Assembly: GCF_964199755.1 (NCBI RefSeq)
Contig: NC_133901.1
Location: 43,617,418-43,681,417, forward strand
Origin: Larus michahellis
Lineage: Eukaryota; Chordata; Aves; Charadriiformes; Laridae
Direction: 5' to 3'
Length of the DNA stretch: 64,000 nt
Position 1 is the stretch's first letter. Every line of letters starts with the position of its first letter. Below are positions 51,366 to 64,000 of the stretch, in pieces. The notes beneath the pieces are model-generated. The model was not told where the DNA came from, made no database searches, and was given only the letters and a program-made list of their open reading frames with translations. The position numbers and the translations under genes are program-made.

Positions 51366-54300
51366 CACATGCCTAGTGCATCCAGTCTGGACTAATGCTT
51401 TCTTTAAAAGGCTGTAAGGAATAACTGCTAGCTGGCACTGCTTTTATGGAGAGAGGCAAGAAAAGGCAGTATTGGGAAAGGAAAGGAAGGCAGCTGACAC
51501 ATCAGGGTAAAAAAAAAAAAAAGTCATTCCTGAGTGATATTTTGTAGAGTAAATGAATGCAGATTTGATGAGAAGCATAAGTAACATCCTGCAGGGTCAG
51601 CAGGGAAACCATAATTAGGCAGGATGCCCTTCCTCAATATTAATTAGAGTTATATGCTCAATTGAATAGGTGCAATTCTTCCTAATACTTCAGGAGGCCA
51701 ACAGGAGGCGTGCAGCATGCAACCAGCCTGTTTCTGCCTCTCTCTTACACATACAGACACATACCAAGTGTTGCTGTACCGGCTCTCTCTTATGCAGAAG
51801 CATCCTCATACACACATAGCCACACGGAGCTGTAGCCCATGGGACCTCTCCATCTGCTTCCTGTCCTTTCGCAACAGATTACTTATCAGGTGCCCCGATT
51901 CAGAAGAAAACAGGGTTAACACCCTCCTCTAGATGAGGAGGAGACTGTCCAGCATGCCATGGCCAGTTGACAAAGCGGGGAAAACAGAGTAATAGGTGTA
52001 TGCAAATTAATAGCTCACACCATTTCATAAAGCACATCTCCCAGCAGATGCCACAGGTAATTATGCAACTGAGGGTAGCACTTCTGGGAGCACTCATAAA
52101 ATACAGCTTTTATCTCGTTGCTTCCAGCCCATGTCTGGTAATGTATAAATAATGTTAACAGCGTCAACACAGACAGACAAAGATTGGATGTGCACTGCAT
52201 ACGCACGCCTGGTGAAATACAGATTTTGCTGCAAACTTGAGATGTGTTAGAAGAGAAAGGAAGACCTTTGCCTCTTGAAAAAAGGCCCTAAAACACACAT
52301 ACCAAGGTGCTACCTATAAAGCAACAAAACGTCCTTGCTAGATAAGAAAAGCTTGGTTCTTAAGGACTTTCTGAGTGTCCCTTTAGGCAAGTAGCCTTCA
52401 GGCTGATTCAGGATAGGTTATGAATATGGGGGTGGCAGCTGCGTGACATGTGACTGGCTCCATACAGCAAGCTGACAGCTTCATATGCCAAGAAACTTCC
52501 ATAATGCGACAGCTGTGATAAGCAGGAGACTCACTGCATGACAGTATAGTTAACAACAGAATCCGCTGTAAGTGGGGCCAACTTATTGTTAAGGTAGATG
52601 TCAGCGTGCTTAGGAAAAATAAGCAAGATATCAAAATTAATTTTTGCTGCATTTGGTTTCCCATACACTAATCACATTGTTCCACGTACCTTTTGTACAC
52701 GTTCCAGCCATACCGAGCGGCTCCACAAGGCACCTTTCAATGTGCAGTGAGCTTATCCCATTTTATTGCCCACAGATTAAGGACACGGTCTTGCAGCTTA
52801 AACTGTACTAAGCATATCGTGAATACAATCCAAAAGTTTGGTGAGAAAATGGAGAAAACAGAGGAGTTTTGAGGCAGGCAGGCAACAACAGAAAACATCT
52901 GTGGAGGAGCTAAAACACAACAGTGAGAAAGTGAACCTCTGATATTTTCCAAGGGCAGTCACACACGGAGGGACCGCTACAGCTACTTTGTTAGCTTTGG
53001 TTTTGTTCTTCAAGCTTACCAAAACAAGAACAGTACCTGAGAGGAACAATTCTGCAAAACAGACCAATAGTTTTGTAAACAAATTCCTTTTGTGACGATG
53101 GCTTTAGGTGCATTGAAATAAATAGCATTGTTGTAGTTTATCAACAAATGTATACAATATAACAGGCTTACAGTGGCTACAAAACTGAAAGAGATCCTAT
53201 TATCTATAAAGAATTCCTGATTATGTGCCAACATTAGGAAGATATGTGAGCTGAATAGAGGAAGGAAATCAAAGGAGCAGAGCTAAGTACTCAAATGGGA
53301 CAATCTGATAGAATCTGATAGCATAAGGACATCAAGAAACATACAATCAAAAAACTGACCCACGGTCACTGCCGATACTGAGAACTGATGGTAGTCATCC
53401 TTTTTTACTGTCATTTTCCTAATGATAAAAATGCTGTTTTTTAATCTGAACTTGAAACACTGCACTGTTTTCCACCACTTTTTCTGATTTTTCTATGGAA
53501 AGCTATTTTGTGATGCAGCTTGTATCACTTTATGTAAAAGTACTGAAAAATTGTAGCAATTCTACTTAAAAAATATCAAGCTATTTTACCACTGTACAAA
53601 GAAAAAATTGATCTAGAAAACGAGAAGCGATTTACTAACATCCATCCGTAATGCTTCACAAATAAAAACTTGTCATTTGGCATATCATCACTTTGCATTA
53701 GTACACAATTAGCATCAAGAACTAGAAAAGGCAGTCCATAAAACTGAAAAAAACCCCTCAAAATAAGAAAGAATACACATTCTAAAGTAAGTTTTACTAA
53801 AAAGACAAACACCACCTTTTTGTAGTTTCTCTTTTAGTTATATTTCTCCAAAATAGAAGAAAAATATACATTTAAACTGCCAGAATTTCATGCATCAGCA
53901 ATTCTCAACTTTGGTTGGCTTTCGTAAACAAAACCATGAGAAATGAAGGAAGAACAGACTTTCCCCCCCACGCTTTTAAAAATGTAGTCTATTGTGTCTC
54001 AGTATCAAATTCTTAAAAAGTAATCACCCTGTCACATAGCTTTCTATAAAATTATTCACAGAATTACACGGGCACAAATATCAATATACTGAGGAGCTTA
54101 ATTTTATGTTTGTGACACAAACATTTTCTAAAAGAACTTTCTAAAATATGTTCTTACAGCTTTATACCCATGACCAGTACTAAAAGTGCTGCTTTGGCAT
54201 GACTAACAAGGTTGCAGTGTATTGTTGTTAGCATATGTGATCCAGTAATTGAATATCCCAAAGCATGTTGTGTATGGTAAGCTTTTAAGGGTGGACTAAA

Positions 54301-54574
54301 TTCAGGGATATTTTGTATTCGTTCCAGTTAGAACTAGTAAATGCATAATAATTTCAGATTACTTAAACCCCAGAGAACTGCGTCACGTCCATCTTCTGTG
54401 TTTCAGTAGATCAGAGAAAATATTAAGAACCTTTCCCCTCCACCCCCGGGATGTAAAAATGCCCCTTGTAAAAGTGAAGCAAGGATACTCTAGTTACAGA
54501 ATTGTCAGCTACCTACAGTTTTGGCCCACACTCTGATTTTGGCTTGGCAGAAGTCAGTAGGAGCCTGTTGTCTC

Positions 54575-54576
<2 letters not shown>

Positions 54577-54607
<31 letters not shown>

Positions 54608-54612
54608 GAAAA
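54577..54612. repeat. A-rich tract
   Basis: A19 followed by A-runs interrupted by single G. No retroelement recognised beside it. Confidence 0.9.
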
Positions 54613-55692
54613 CTTAACATGGAATGAAATGTTCTCAATCTAGCTCCTAACAGCCCTCAATGTCAAAACCTGCCCCTAGTGGTAATCAGCATCAGTAGAG
54701 ACGATAAGCACTGAGCTAGGTCTGGGATGTAATGAGTTCATGAATCCCCAGGAGAAGTCCCTGAGGAGCAACAGCGCCGATCCGCACTGGGAGTACGGTA
54801 AAGAGAGAAGCTTTGCTCTTTGCCTGCAGGGTTTGAATTTCCAGGGCTGCTGCTTTGGCTCCTCGATGGGCTCTAAATTCCTGCAGGAAGCAGTTGCCCA
54901 TGTAACACTGCTCGCTGGGGCCTTGGATGGCAGCTTCTCTCAGGCTGCATTGAAATTAAATAGTAATAAAAAAAGTAATCTCTGAAAGTGGATACCAGTT
55001 TGAGTCAGAAAAGCCCTTGCCAAAATATGCTTTCAGAGCAGGCACAGCACATATATTATTGAAAAGCTTTGTTTCTATATGGTGTGCCAAGTTGGCAGAA
55101 ATGCAAATTTAAAATTTAGAAGTGATTGGTAGGGAGCTGGGCAAGAACAAGGAACTGGAAAGACAGTAAGGAATTAATAGCATTTGTTTCTTTTAAAGAA
55201 TAAATCTTGAGCTAGTTTTCTTTTTTATGGCAATGTTACATTATTTATCTGTCTTTCTAGGTCACAAAATAGGAGTAAATTTTATATGTGACACTTTCTT
55301 GTAATCCAGTGGTAGAAAATGGACTCTCACAGAACACTGCAGTATTTTACTCTGCTGTCCTGGCACGTAGGGGGATGCATTTTAGGGTCCTTTGTGGTTC
55401 GGGTGCTGATATTGTGCCTAGTGTCTTTTTGAGAAGGGGAAAATAAGAGAGCACAAAAATAATACAGGAGTAAAACTAAGTAACACAGCCTCTATACCAA
55501 GGATATTAGAGACACTTCCCTAGAGAAAACTGGGCTGACTTTTCATCCTCTGTCATCTTTTTCAAAGTCTCTGTTTATCCACAGAACTTATTTAAAGGAT
55601 GCGGCACTAAGGCTATCACAGGATGCGCTACAGCAAATTCTGACCCGCTGCTGAGGCAAGGTGGGGTGGAAGTAGGACTGACAGCTGTAATT

Positions 55693-55802
55693 AAAAAAAA
55701 AAAAAAAAAAAACCACAAACAAAAAAAAAACCCAAAAAACCCAAAACGAAAAAAAAACCAAACCAACAACAAAAAAACCCCAAAAAACCAAAACCCAAAC
55801 AC
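55693..55802. repeat. 110-bp A/C-only low-complexity tract
   Basis: Starts with A20 and continues as runs of A broken by CC or CCC, with no T and a single G. On the minus strand this is pure T/G, which makes hydrophobic Phe/Val/Trp-rich open frames that are not real proteins. Confidence 0.9.
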
Positions 55803-58379
55803 TTTTAGAATAAAAAAAAGTAACAGAGCAACATCTGATTACTGCAGAGAAGTCATCTGATTAACATGAGAAGTATTTCAAGCAACTTCACCTGCTACCC
55901 TCAATCCTTTGTTCTTATTATTACTCCTTTCTATACAAAGAGAAATAAAAGTACGCAGCATTTTCCACCTCACATGGAAATAACTTGTAGCTCAGACTTC
56001 AAGAGCTGGTAACGCTTTTGTACTTAAGATGACCACAGCCAGCTATTGTTCTCATGCTTTATCACCATGCATCACCGCAACTTCTGCAAGGCTAAATCCA
56101 GGATGCTGGCCCTGAAGAATTAATTACAGTTTTCTACGTGTTCATACTGTAAGCAGAATGTGGGAGAGTGAAACTTACATTAATGCCATGTTACTGGTAG
56201 GTCACGAATATTAAGATATTTCTGCAACATCACACACAAAAAAAATGCCTATGGCGGCACCGTGACCTCAATTCAGGTATGCAAGTCAGGGAGGGGGGAA
56301 GGAACAGAAAAAAATTCCAAGCTTAGATAACTCCTTTCACAACTGCCCAAAGGGAGATTCATTTTCATCCTGATACAGGGTTTCACCACAGAACAGCCAT
56401 ATTTTGAGCAAATTAAAGAGCAAGTTCTCACACTGTATTCAGATGTATAAGTAGTTAGGTATACGGTTTCAATGTAATTCTCAGTACCCTGTACCACAGC
56501 TTCCTCTTCCGTCTTTCCACTCTATGGATCCACAGAAGTGAGATAAATAAGTTCCTGGCTCAGGCGTGAAACATCTCGTGGATCCATTAGCGGCTATGCC
56601 TGAAGAGTTTGCCAAGAGGTAAGAGGTTAAAAGTAATAGCAGATACTAAATCCAACATAGGATTCAGCTTGTGAAGCAAGTACTGTAGTAGCACTGCAGC
56701 AATCTGAGTTTAGATGAGGTCCTTAAACAGAAACTTAATACAGAAAGCAATTTGTCCACGAAAAACACAGTCACTATTTGCAACATTGCTTAAAGAAAGC
56801 TCTGTCGCCGAGGTCATCTGTTTTCGACCTCATCATAGCAGGCGTTCATATTGCAACAGACGGTATCAGGATTTTTTGTTTTAACAAGTGGTAAATCCAT
56901 TTAGCTTTTAGGTAGTAAGTATGAAGCCTCCAGAAATACACAGCCAGTTCCTTCACGTATCAGTTTGCTTTAAGTATTTGCAGAATACTGATCCTGTAAG
57001 GAGGGTAACAGGTCAGTACAGCACTTAAATTAATAAATGAAATAGCAATAGTAAAAAGAGCTCCCTAGTTCCACGCTTCCAGGACTGCATGAATTCTATG
57101 ATTCCCATGTCAAATGGAAGGAAGAATTAAAACCGGACCCACAAAATCCCCAGTGAAGAGCTGGCTGAAACCCAAACAGTTATGAATTTTATGGCCTGAG
57201 TTTTTTTTCACCCAGTTGCACTTTCAATTTTTGACACACGAACAGCAGAGCTCAAGAAAATAAGCCAGAAATTTTGGCATTGCTATGGCAGTTCGTCCTC
57301 TCTCCCCAGTTGCTCAAGTTCTGCTTGTCTTGATACAGACTGGAGAGAGCAGCTCTGTCTCCCCTGCGCACCTGAAGAGAAGACAAGCAAAATATTAAAC
57401 AGCTACAGATGCTGAAAGAAAAGCAACTGTTCGGTTAGCTCTTCAGTTTTGTTTTTTTCCAAAGCCTTGCTTGTAGGACAAAACTGATGAGAATGTCTGA
57501 TGATTATTTAAAAAAAAAAAAAGCAAAGAAAATCTGTCTGATAGGAGCACAGCTAAAGCTTAATCTATTTATGTAACAAAACAGAGGCAAACTGCTGTTA
57601 ATATGCTAGAGAGGCAGAGAAATTTCTGCTAATCTATTATCAGGGGACGAGCTGCTATTCTGGCACAGTGAGGGCTCACATCAAACTACCAGTCTGGCAA
57701 GCCTTTTTGCTCAAATCCCACACATTCCCCGTTCTTCCTAAGACAGGTATTCCTCACTGTTATCAGCCCCAAACGTTTGATGCTCCTGAGCAGAGAATGT
57801 CCTATTTCCCTTTTTTCTTTCTCAAGTATGGAGCTACAGCACAAGACTTTTCCATGGCAGTCAGTCCATGCATGGCGTGTGGTTTCATCACAGCAGGAGA
57901 AGCTTTTATCTACCAGGCTGTTTGAGAGAGGGCATGGAAGAGCCATGCAGTTGGTAGGGGGTGGTGCTTATTACCAGATTTACCTTGATGGGGGCTCTCT
58001 TGTCCAGACTTCCTACACCTACGACCAAGTCGGTAGGTGCCTTGTTTAGTCCTATTCAAGTAGGCAATGCCAACTAAGGTTCACAGCACAGACTCAACCT
58101 TCAACCGGGAAAAAGGCAAAGCCCTACAAGTTTCTGACAATGGAGTAATACCACAGCACCTCTCCGTCTAGAAAGACCAGCATTCTTTCCATGGGCAAAC
58201 CAAACCAAACTAAAGAAAACTCTTCCCTTTAAATACATCCCACTGAAAGACTAGGCTTAACATGAAAGTTCATAAGGTGCCGAGGTTCCAGGTCACAACG
58301 TTCATTTTTCCCCATGAGCTAAGCACCTTGGGAGAACACCATTTTATTGCAATTCACAGATCTCCATTCCTGATCACAA

Positions 58380-58412
58380 AACAGGGAAAGAAAAATGATT
58401 TCTTTCCCTGTT
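58380..58412. repeat. Perfect 13-bp inverted repeat, 7-base loop
   Basis: Arms AACAGGGAAAGAA (58380-58392) and TTCTTTCCCTGTT (58400-58412) pair perfectly around AAATGAT. One arm is all purine but one C. Too short for a typical microRNA precursor and not followed by a recognisable gene. Confidence 0.8.
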
Positions 58413-61400
58413 ATACTCAGAGTGCTCCACACCGCAGGCACTGAGGCCATTCCTTCCAACAGCATTGTACTTCTTCAGTGCTGTTCTAATTAAACAGGCA
58501 AAAAATAGTTACAGGAGTGCTATCTCCTGACCAGGTTTACCAGATGCAGTGAAATCCACCTAGCTGTCCGTAACTTCACAACATGCTCCCTGCATTGCAG
58601 CTCCTCCAGAGTGCAAGGTAACAGCTAACAGGAAGACCTAGATGTTTTTAATGCCATTTTTCAGGCCTAAAAGATGCAAAGGAGCTGGGTGAGAATCCAT
58701 CTGGGTGTCTTTGACGAACACAGGCAAGGAAGCTTTCCAAAGGACTGTTCTGTCAGTAGAAGTCAACATGCCACAGGTCATGATCAGAAAGGGAGAAGCC
58801 ACAGAAGAACCAGCTATCACACAGACTGCAGTAGCCTTAGCTTGGAGAATAAAATGGAGACCCTTCTCCAGCCACAGGTTGTCCCCTTCGCATTTTCTTA
58901 CCTTCATAGCCACACTTTATAGGTGTGTTCCCCAGACATATAGTATCTGTGTGACTTAATTAGCAGCTGTGCTAAGTACACATTAAGGGATTTGATTGTC
59001 AGGTCCTCTGCTGTGACTCCATGGCTGTTGAAGACAAAATGGCCAAGGAACATAGACAAATCCATGTTCTGCAGAAACACGTCGGTAGCTTTTTTCCAGC
59101 ATCGTTTGCAGCTGACATCCCTCATCTAGACGGTGCCATCTATTAACCACGTCACATCCATGATCTCTTGAAAGAGGCTAAAAGGACTGAACCATTTTAA
59201 AAGTAGAATGATATTGATACTGGGACCAGTGCAGTGCACTGACATCCGATATCCAAGTGACTTCACTTTCAGAGTGATGGAAACGAGCAGTGGGGTTGCC
59301 ATGCAACTGTTCAAATGTTTCCAGTCTCGTGCTCTGCATTGTTCCAGTAAGATGTTTACCTGTGTTGCCCCTGCTGAACTACATTCTTACATTTGATATG
59401 CTGCTCCACTTTTACAACATGGTGCCGTGGGAGTACTTGGAAAAGGGTAGACGACCACCAAATTCAAAGCAAGCGCTGCTCCGCACTTCTCCTGGGATGA
59501 AGTGAATGGTTATCTCCTCTTCTGTTCTTCTCCCCTCCCTCCCACCAAGCTTTCTGCTAAACACAATTACATGCAGCAATTTGACAACAGAGCTGATAAA
59601 TTACGTGCTGCTTGAATTGAAAATGTGAAGGATAATAGGGATGAATATCAATGCATTCACAGATGACACAAACCCATTTCATCACTTTCAAGGCTTTTTG
59701 GTTGTCCTCAGGGACGACTTGCATGAACTAATTCCTTAGCGCATTATCTTAAAAAAAAAAAAAAATCTCTAGAGGGAAAATGGACTGTGCTTAAGAGGTG
59801 GCTGTCAGAAAAGAGGAAAAACAATGAAAAACCCACAAACTCCAAAGCAAAACATTTTATGGGTATGAAAATCTCTCAGCTGAGAAGTTTAGTTGCAAAT
59901 TTTCCAGTTTCACTGAAAATGGAAATTGAGTCTGGCTTTCAGGTAACTACAATTCATTCTCATCTGACTAAGATTTATGTGCTTCCGGAAATACTTTCTT
60001 ATGACTTATCTATAATAATTACAGGTGAACACTTCTGCAACAAGAGGAGTCTTACTGTTGTCTTCCATTAAACACAGAAGTCAGTCATCTAAAAGCTGTG
60101 GCAGACTGCTGGCTCTTGTAGGCACCATCATTTCTGAGGGAAATAACAATTTGGGCAATCCATAACCCTTAGTTAAAAACTCTAATATAGCTCTATTGTC
60201 ATTCTCCAGTATTGAACCAGTAATTTTCCCAGAAACCCAGTGTAAAAACCAGACAGAAATCTCAATTTTGCTACAAATGCTGCTATTGGAAAATTTCAGA
60301 AAGCACATGCTAGCACAGAGAATGCTCTGAGATCAAACCTCTAAATTCAAACTGAGGGGTGCAGAGGGTTTCATCACTGCTTTGAGCTTGGTTTAGTCCT
60401 GCACGTTTCTTCCTCCATTCCTGCGTGAAGAGTTTTGGACAGTACTCCGCAGGCTCTCACACATGTCCTGTGCAATTTTCAACTGTTACGTTAACCTTTG
60501 AAATTTAAGGGCATCAAAGAGCAGCTTTCAGTTGCTAGCACTAGACACCTCCTGCATCTCTAAGAAATGGAGCAACAACCTGCCTGACCACAGCATCACA
60601 TTGACAGACCAGTAAGTTGTGGCTTTTTAGGATACTCTCTGCATGCAGTCCACCAGGATACACATTCAGGACTACTTTTTAGAAAGTTAAACAGCCAAGG
60701 GAGGCATCAGTGGTTTGCTGCCAGCAGAAAAAGGAAAAAGACTACCTGGTTGGAGGAAATGCAGACATTTCTAAATGGCACAAGTTTGCAGTTCCATTTT
60801 TTTCCCCCACGTCTGAAGCTCCTGCTTCCAACCGAGGTTCATGCTGTTCTAGTGCAATATAGGGGAACGTGCACCCAGCAGGGGATGGAAAGAGGTTACA
60901 GAAAGAGAACCAGAGTGTCACCCGTCTGTCCCGGTTCCTCTCAGATGGCAACGCACACTCTCTCCTTATGCTTCTCCTGCCCCCTCAACACAGGCATCGC
61001 TGTCATGGCTCTTGATCCCTCTCTAGGCTTTCCGATCTCCTGGTGTACTTCAGGGCCCCCTCATGCCTTTCGGGGGCTGACATGAACTCTGATACTGCCA
61101 GAGTTTTGTTGCCACCCCTCCCCAGCTTCATTCAGCTGCAGGAGCAGACCACACAACTCCTGAAAGAAGCTGCTCTTCACTACTAGTCACCCAAGAGGCA
61201 GGAAAACAGTTGCAACTACAGAGAAGTTACATATTTTTACATTCATGTATTTTTAACAGGACTGGGGTACAGACAGGCTTTAGGCTATGGACCGTCAAGC
61301 TTTTTCTGGTGCTGACCCTTGTGGTTTGGGCTGCGAGTTGCAACTTGGGACCGCTCAGCAAGCAACTGCATCTCAGAATCCTTTTACGGATGAGAACTGG

Positions 61401-64000
61401 GTTCAGAAGGAACAACCATCACAAGTGCTTGATTTCACAGATACATCTGATCCTGTTGTGCTGGCAGATTTCCTTTTGACTAGTTGGGCTTACTTGGCTG
61501 ACTCTCCTCAGCAAGGAGGTACCAACTTACTGTTCGTTAGAAAGGCACAGCTGCAATGCAGGACCTCAGGTGGCCTCTCCTGACACGCGATGGTCTGGCA
61601 CAGGTAAAATCTGAAGAGCAAGGGTGGAAAACCTGTCCTGTGAAGACTGCCTACAGTTATGCTTTAGGGCCCCGCTTTCAAGATGAGCAAAAGCCAGAGC
61701 CATGCAGCCAGGCCACTGCTCAGTGTGGCAGTAATTTATGAAATTTAGGAAATTTCTAGCAACTCTGAACATATTGCAGTGCAACTGGGGGACAGAGAGG
61801 AACTCTGTGTGCCTTGCTGAACAGCTCAGAGAAATGTGACCCGAAACAAGAGCCAAGCCAAATGGTTCCCTTCTCTGCGACTCATATGACAAACAAATAT
61901 TTTAAGGTCAGGAAAAGCTAATCTTTTGCTGCCTAGAGGCAACCAGTTGCTTTCTATTAACGTGTCATTTTGTATTGAGTCCTGTGCAAATTGGAATGAG
62001 ACAATTCCAGACATCTTGAAGAAAAAAAATGGAAGCATTGAAAAAAATTATATACCTCTGCTAGCTATGTGCTGATCCAAACTAAACCATATTTACATCT
62101 TCGAGAGTGAAAAATGTATTATTTGTATCATTTATTTATCACATAAAAAAATACCATGAGGTATATTTATGGTATGAATTCTTTAGTTTTGAATAAGAGA
62201 CAAATATTCTTAGTATTAGAGATGGAGCTGAGCTGCATAATAAGGCATTAAAGTGCACTTTTTGCCCGTTGATGTCTCTTTTTAAGGATAGAAATTAAAA
62301 TGTTGAAAATAGAAAGCATCAATATTCTTGAAGGTTATACCCAAAGGGCTCAGTAACAGTATGTAAATAGAGAATTAATGTCATAATGTAGATAAAAAAA
62401 CCTCACATTTCTAGAGGAAAAAGCTTGGAAAGCAAATATGATGTGTGTATGTTTGTTCATTACAACTTAATTAGCACAGCACAATATTAAGGACCAAAAG
62501 TAATGCTGAATATAAATTGTAGACTGTGTTTGCGGGTATATCTATACTTTATATATAGAGAGAGTAATTGCCAATACGATAAGTGTTGAAATAAAGACTG
62601 TTGAAATGCTTCTGGGATTTAAGTGAAGCAGTAACATCTCCATTTTAAACCTTGCTTCAAAAATCTCTTTCACTATTTATTTCTGAGAAAAAAATAAATC
62701 TGAACATAAAAGTTTGATTTAAATCTTTCTTCAACTTTCCAGTTCTTCTTTACTGAGTTGAGGGAGTGAAGAGAAGGAAGACGGGACATTTTCTGGAAGT
62801 TTCTGCGTTTCTCACTTGTGTTTATTAAGAAGTGAAAGGCACCTGGGTGTTCAGAGGTATCACACGCAATAAATTGTTTAATGCAGGGAATAAATTACGG
62901 ACTACACAATGTAGCTGACACCCCACAGATGGAAAGGCAGGTAATGATCCACACTGACAAGCCCGCACTGAATCTCTTCTAACCAATGTGGGGGGCAGTG
63001 GTACAAACTGTGTCACCAAAAGGCTTGTCTCCAGGAGGTGTGCAGCTCAGCTGTGCCGACCGAGACTGCCTGCCTGTGCCTCGGCAGCTCTATCTTAGGA
63101 TTGCTGAAACTCCCGGCGCTGTTGTCATTGCAACAGATCACGCAGCCCCTTTGATTTTGCTTTTCATGAGCAAGCAAGAGAGATTTTTTTTTTTCCCTTC
63201 TACTGTATCATTCACAAAATCTTTGTATTACATAGCCACACGCTACATGTTAAGGAATATTTAATCCTTGTTCAGTAAATACACTGCACAATACACTTTT
63301 GATATTTGTCTGCTAAAAACTCAGATTGAAATGGATGGGAAAGTACATGACACAGACCTCTCTCGTTTTGCACTAGCACTCACCATTGCATCAGACGATG
63401 CAGAATTAACCACAAAGGGTTAAAAAGAAACAAGCCACATGCCCCTCAAACATCTGAACAGACACTTATTTTCCAGACCCTACATGCAGTCAATTATCTG
63501 ATTCACATTGCTGGTCTGCTGTAGGATGTTTTGATGCCATTTTAACATTTTACTATAACTGATAGTAGCATGCTTCTAAAACAAGTGACCCCAGAGATAG
63601 CTATGGGCAAAATACGGAAAAGTAAAGAATATTTTTGGCTCTTATGGGTTAAGTAATATAGTCTGGCAGAGAGATGGTGATAGTACTTCAACAAGGAAGA
63701 TCAGAACACAATTATGCATGGCCAGAAATGTATTCAGTAATGATCCATCATGCTGTCTCTGGCTGCCTTACATGCAGAAAGATCATCTGCTTTAATCTTC
63801 CCAGTCTCCAGATCCACACAGAGCATCATATATTATGTAAAAAGGTACTCTGGGTGGCGGTATTGAGTTCACCATTGCAGCAAGCTTTATTATTGTAAGG
63901 GGTTTTTTGTGGTTCCCCCCGCAAGTATGCACTAGGCATACCCTTTCAGAAAAATCCTTTAAAGCCTTTCTGTCTCAAAGGAGAGGTCCTTGCTACCCAC

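Larger units (their letters stand above)
46661..64000. other. Gene-poor intergenic DNA
   Basis: Holds an old reverse CR1 fragment near 51.2 kb, A-rich tracts at 54.58 and 55.69 kb, and a 13-bp perfect hairpin at 58380-58412. A GC-richer block at 47.57-48.49 kb has overlapping open frames (up to 160 codons) without any domain. No exon was recognised. Confidence 0.5.

Noticed and set aside
55575-55802. Phe/Val/Trp-rich minus-strand frames resembling a membrane protein
   Set aside because: Translation of the T/G-only complement of a low-complexity A/C tract.
58904-59314. Two consecutive minus-strand frames separated by a single stop, suggestive of a pseudogene
   Set aside because: No recognisable family in any of the frames; likely chance.
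1-64000. CRISPR arrays, tRNA or rRNA genes, operons
   Set aside because: No regularly spaced direct repeats of CRISPR type, no tRNA or rRNA landmarks seen, and the gene structure is vertebrate.

Overview
The window looks like avian nuclear DNA. It is AT-rich, carries CR1 LINE fragments oriented as in bird genomes, and has two solo LTRs of an ERVL-like avian retrovirus family. Its one recognisable protein-coding gene has typical vertebrate exon/intron structure. Species cannot be fixed from the sequence; a neoavian bird is a reasonable guess. No prokaryotic or phage-like gene organisation is present.

The only gene I can support is GHITM (TMBIM5/MICS1), a mitochondrial inner-membrane protein of the BAX-inhibitor-1/TMBIM family. 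It lies on the minus strand between about 12.0 and 24.35 kb. A CpG-island promoter and a non-coding first exon lie near 24.3 kb. The ATG is at 22796..22794 in exon 2, and coding exons 2-9 end in a TAA at 13179..13181. The eight coding segments sum to 1041 bases (346 residues plus stop), keep frame, and all use GT-AG splice sites. A 3' UTR of about 1.1 kb probably ends at one of two AATAAA signals near 12.04-12.14 kb. A 757-bp solo LTR sits antisense in the last intron.

Layout: 1-12 kb is intergenic DNA downstream of GHITM with one 554-bp solo LTR (1480-2033). 12-24.35 kb is GHITM. About 24.0-25.2 kb is a CpG island reaching past the gene, so divergent non-coding transcription is possible. 25.48-26.1 kb is a badly decayed tandem repeat with a unit of about 130-160 bp. 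27.3-28.3 kb is a 5'-truncated CR1 LINE with broken reverse-transcriptase coding. 28.3-64 kb is gene-poor DNA with further CR1 pieces (42.06-42.38 kb, 46.13-46.66 kb, and an old reverse-oriented piece near 51.2 kb), simple repeats and a few small inverted repeats. In mammals the region upstream of GHITM is a large gene-poor interval toward NRG3, which fits the right-hand 40 kb here; that synteny is inference.

I did not find a convincing new biological system. The more notable signals are the pair of related solo LTRs with clean 5-bp target duplications, the decayed telomere-like tandem array beside the CpG island, a G-quadruplex motif on the GHITM template strand just after exon 1, and several short perfect hairpins.
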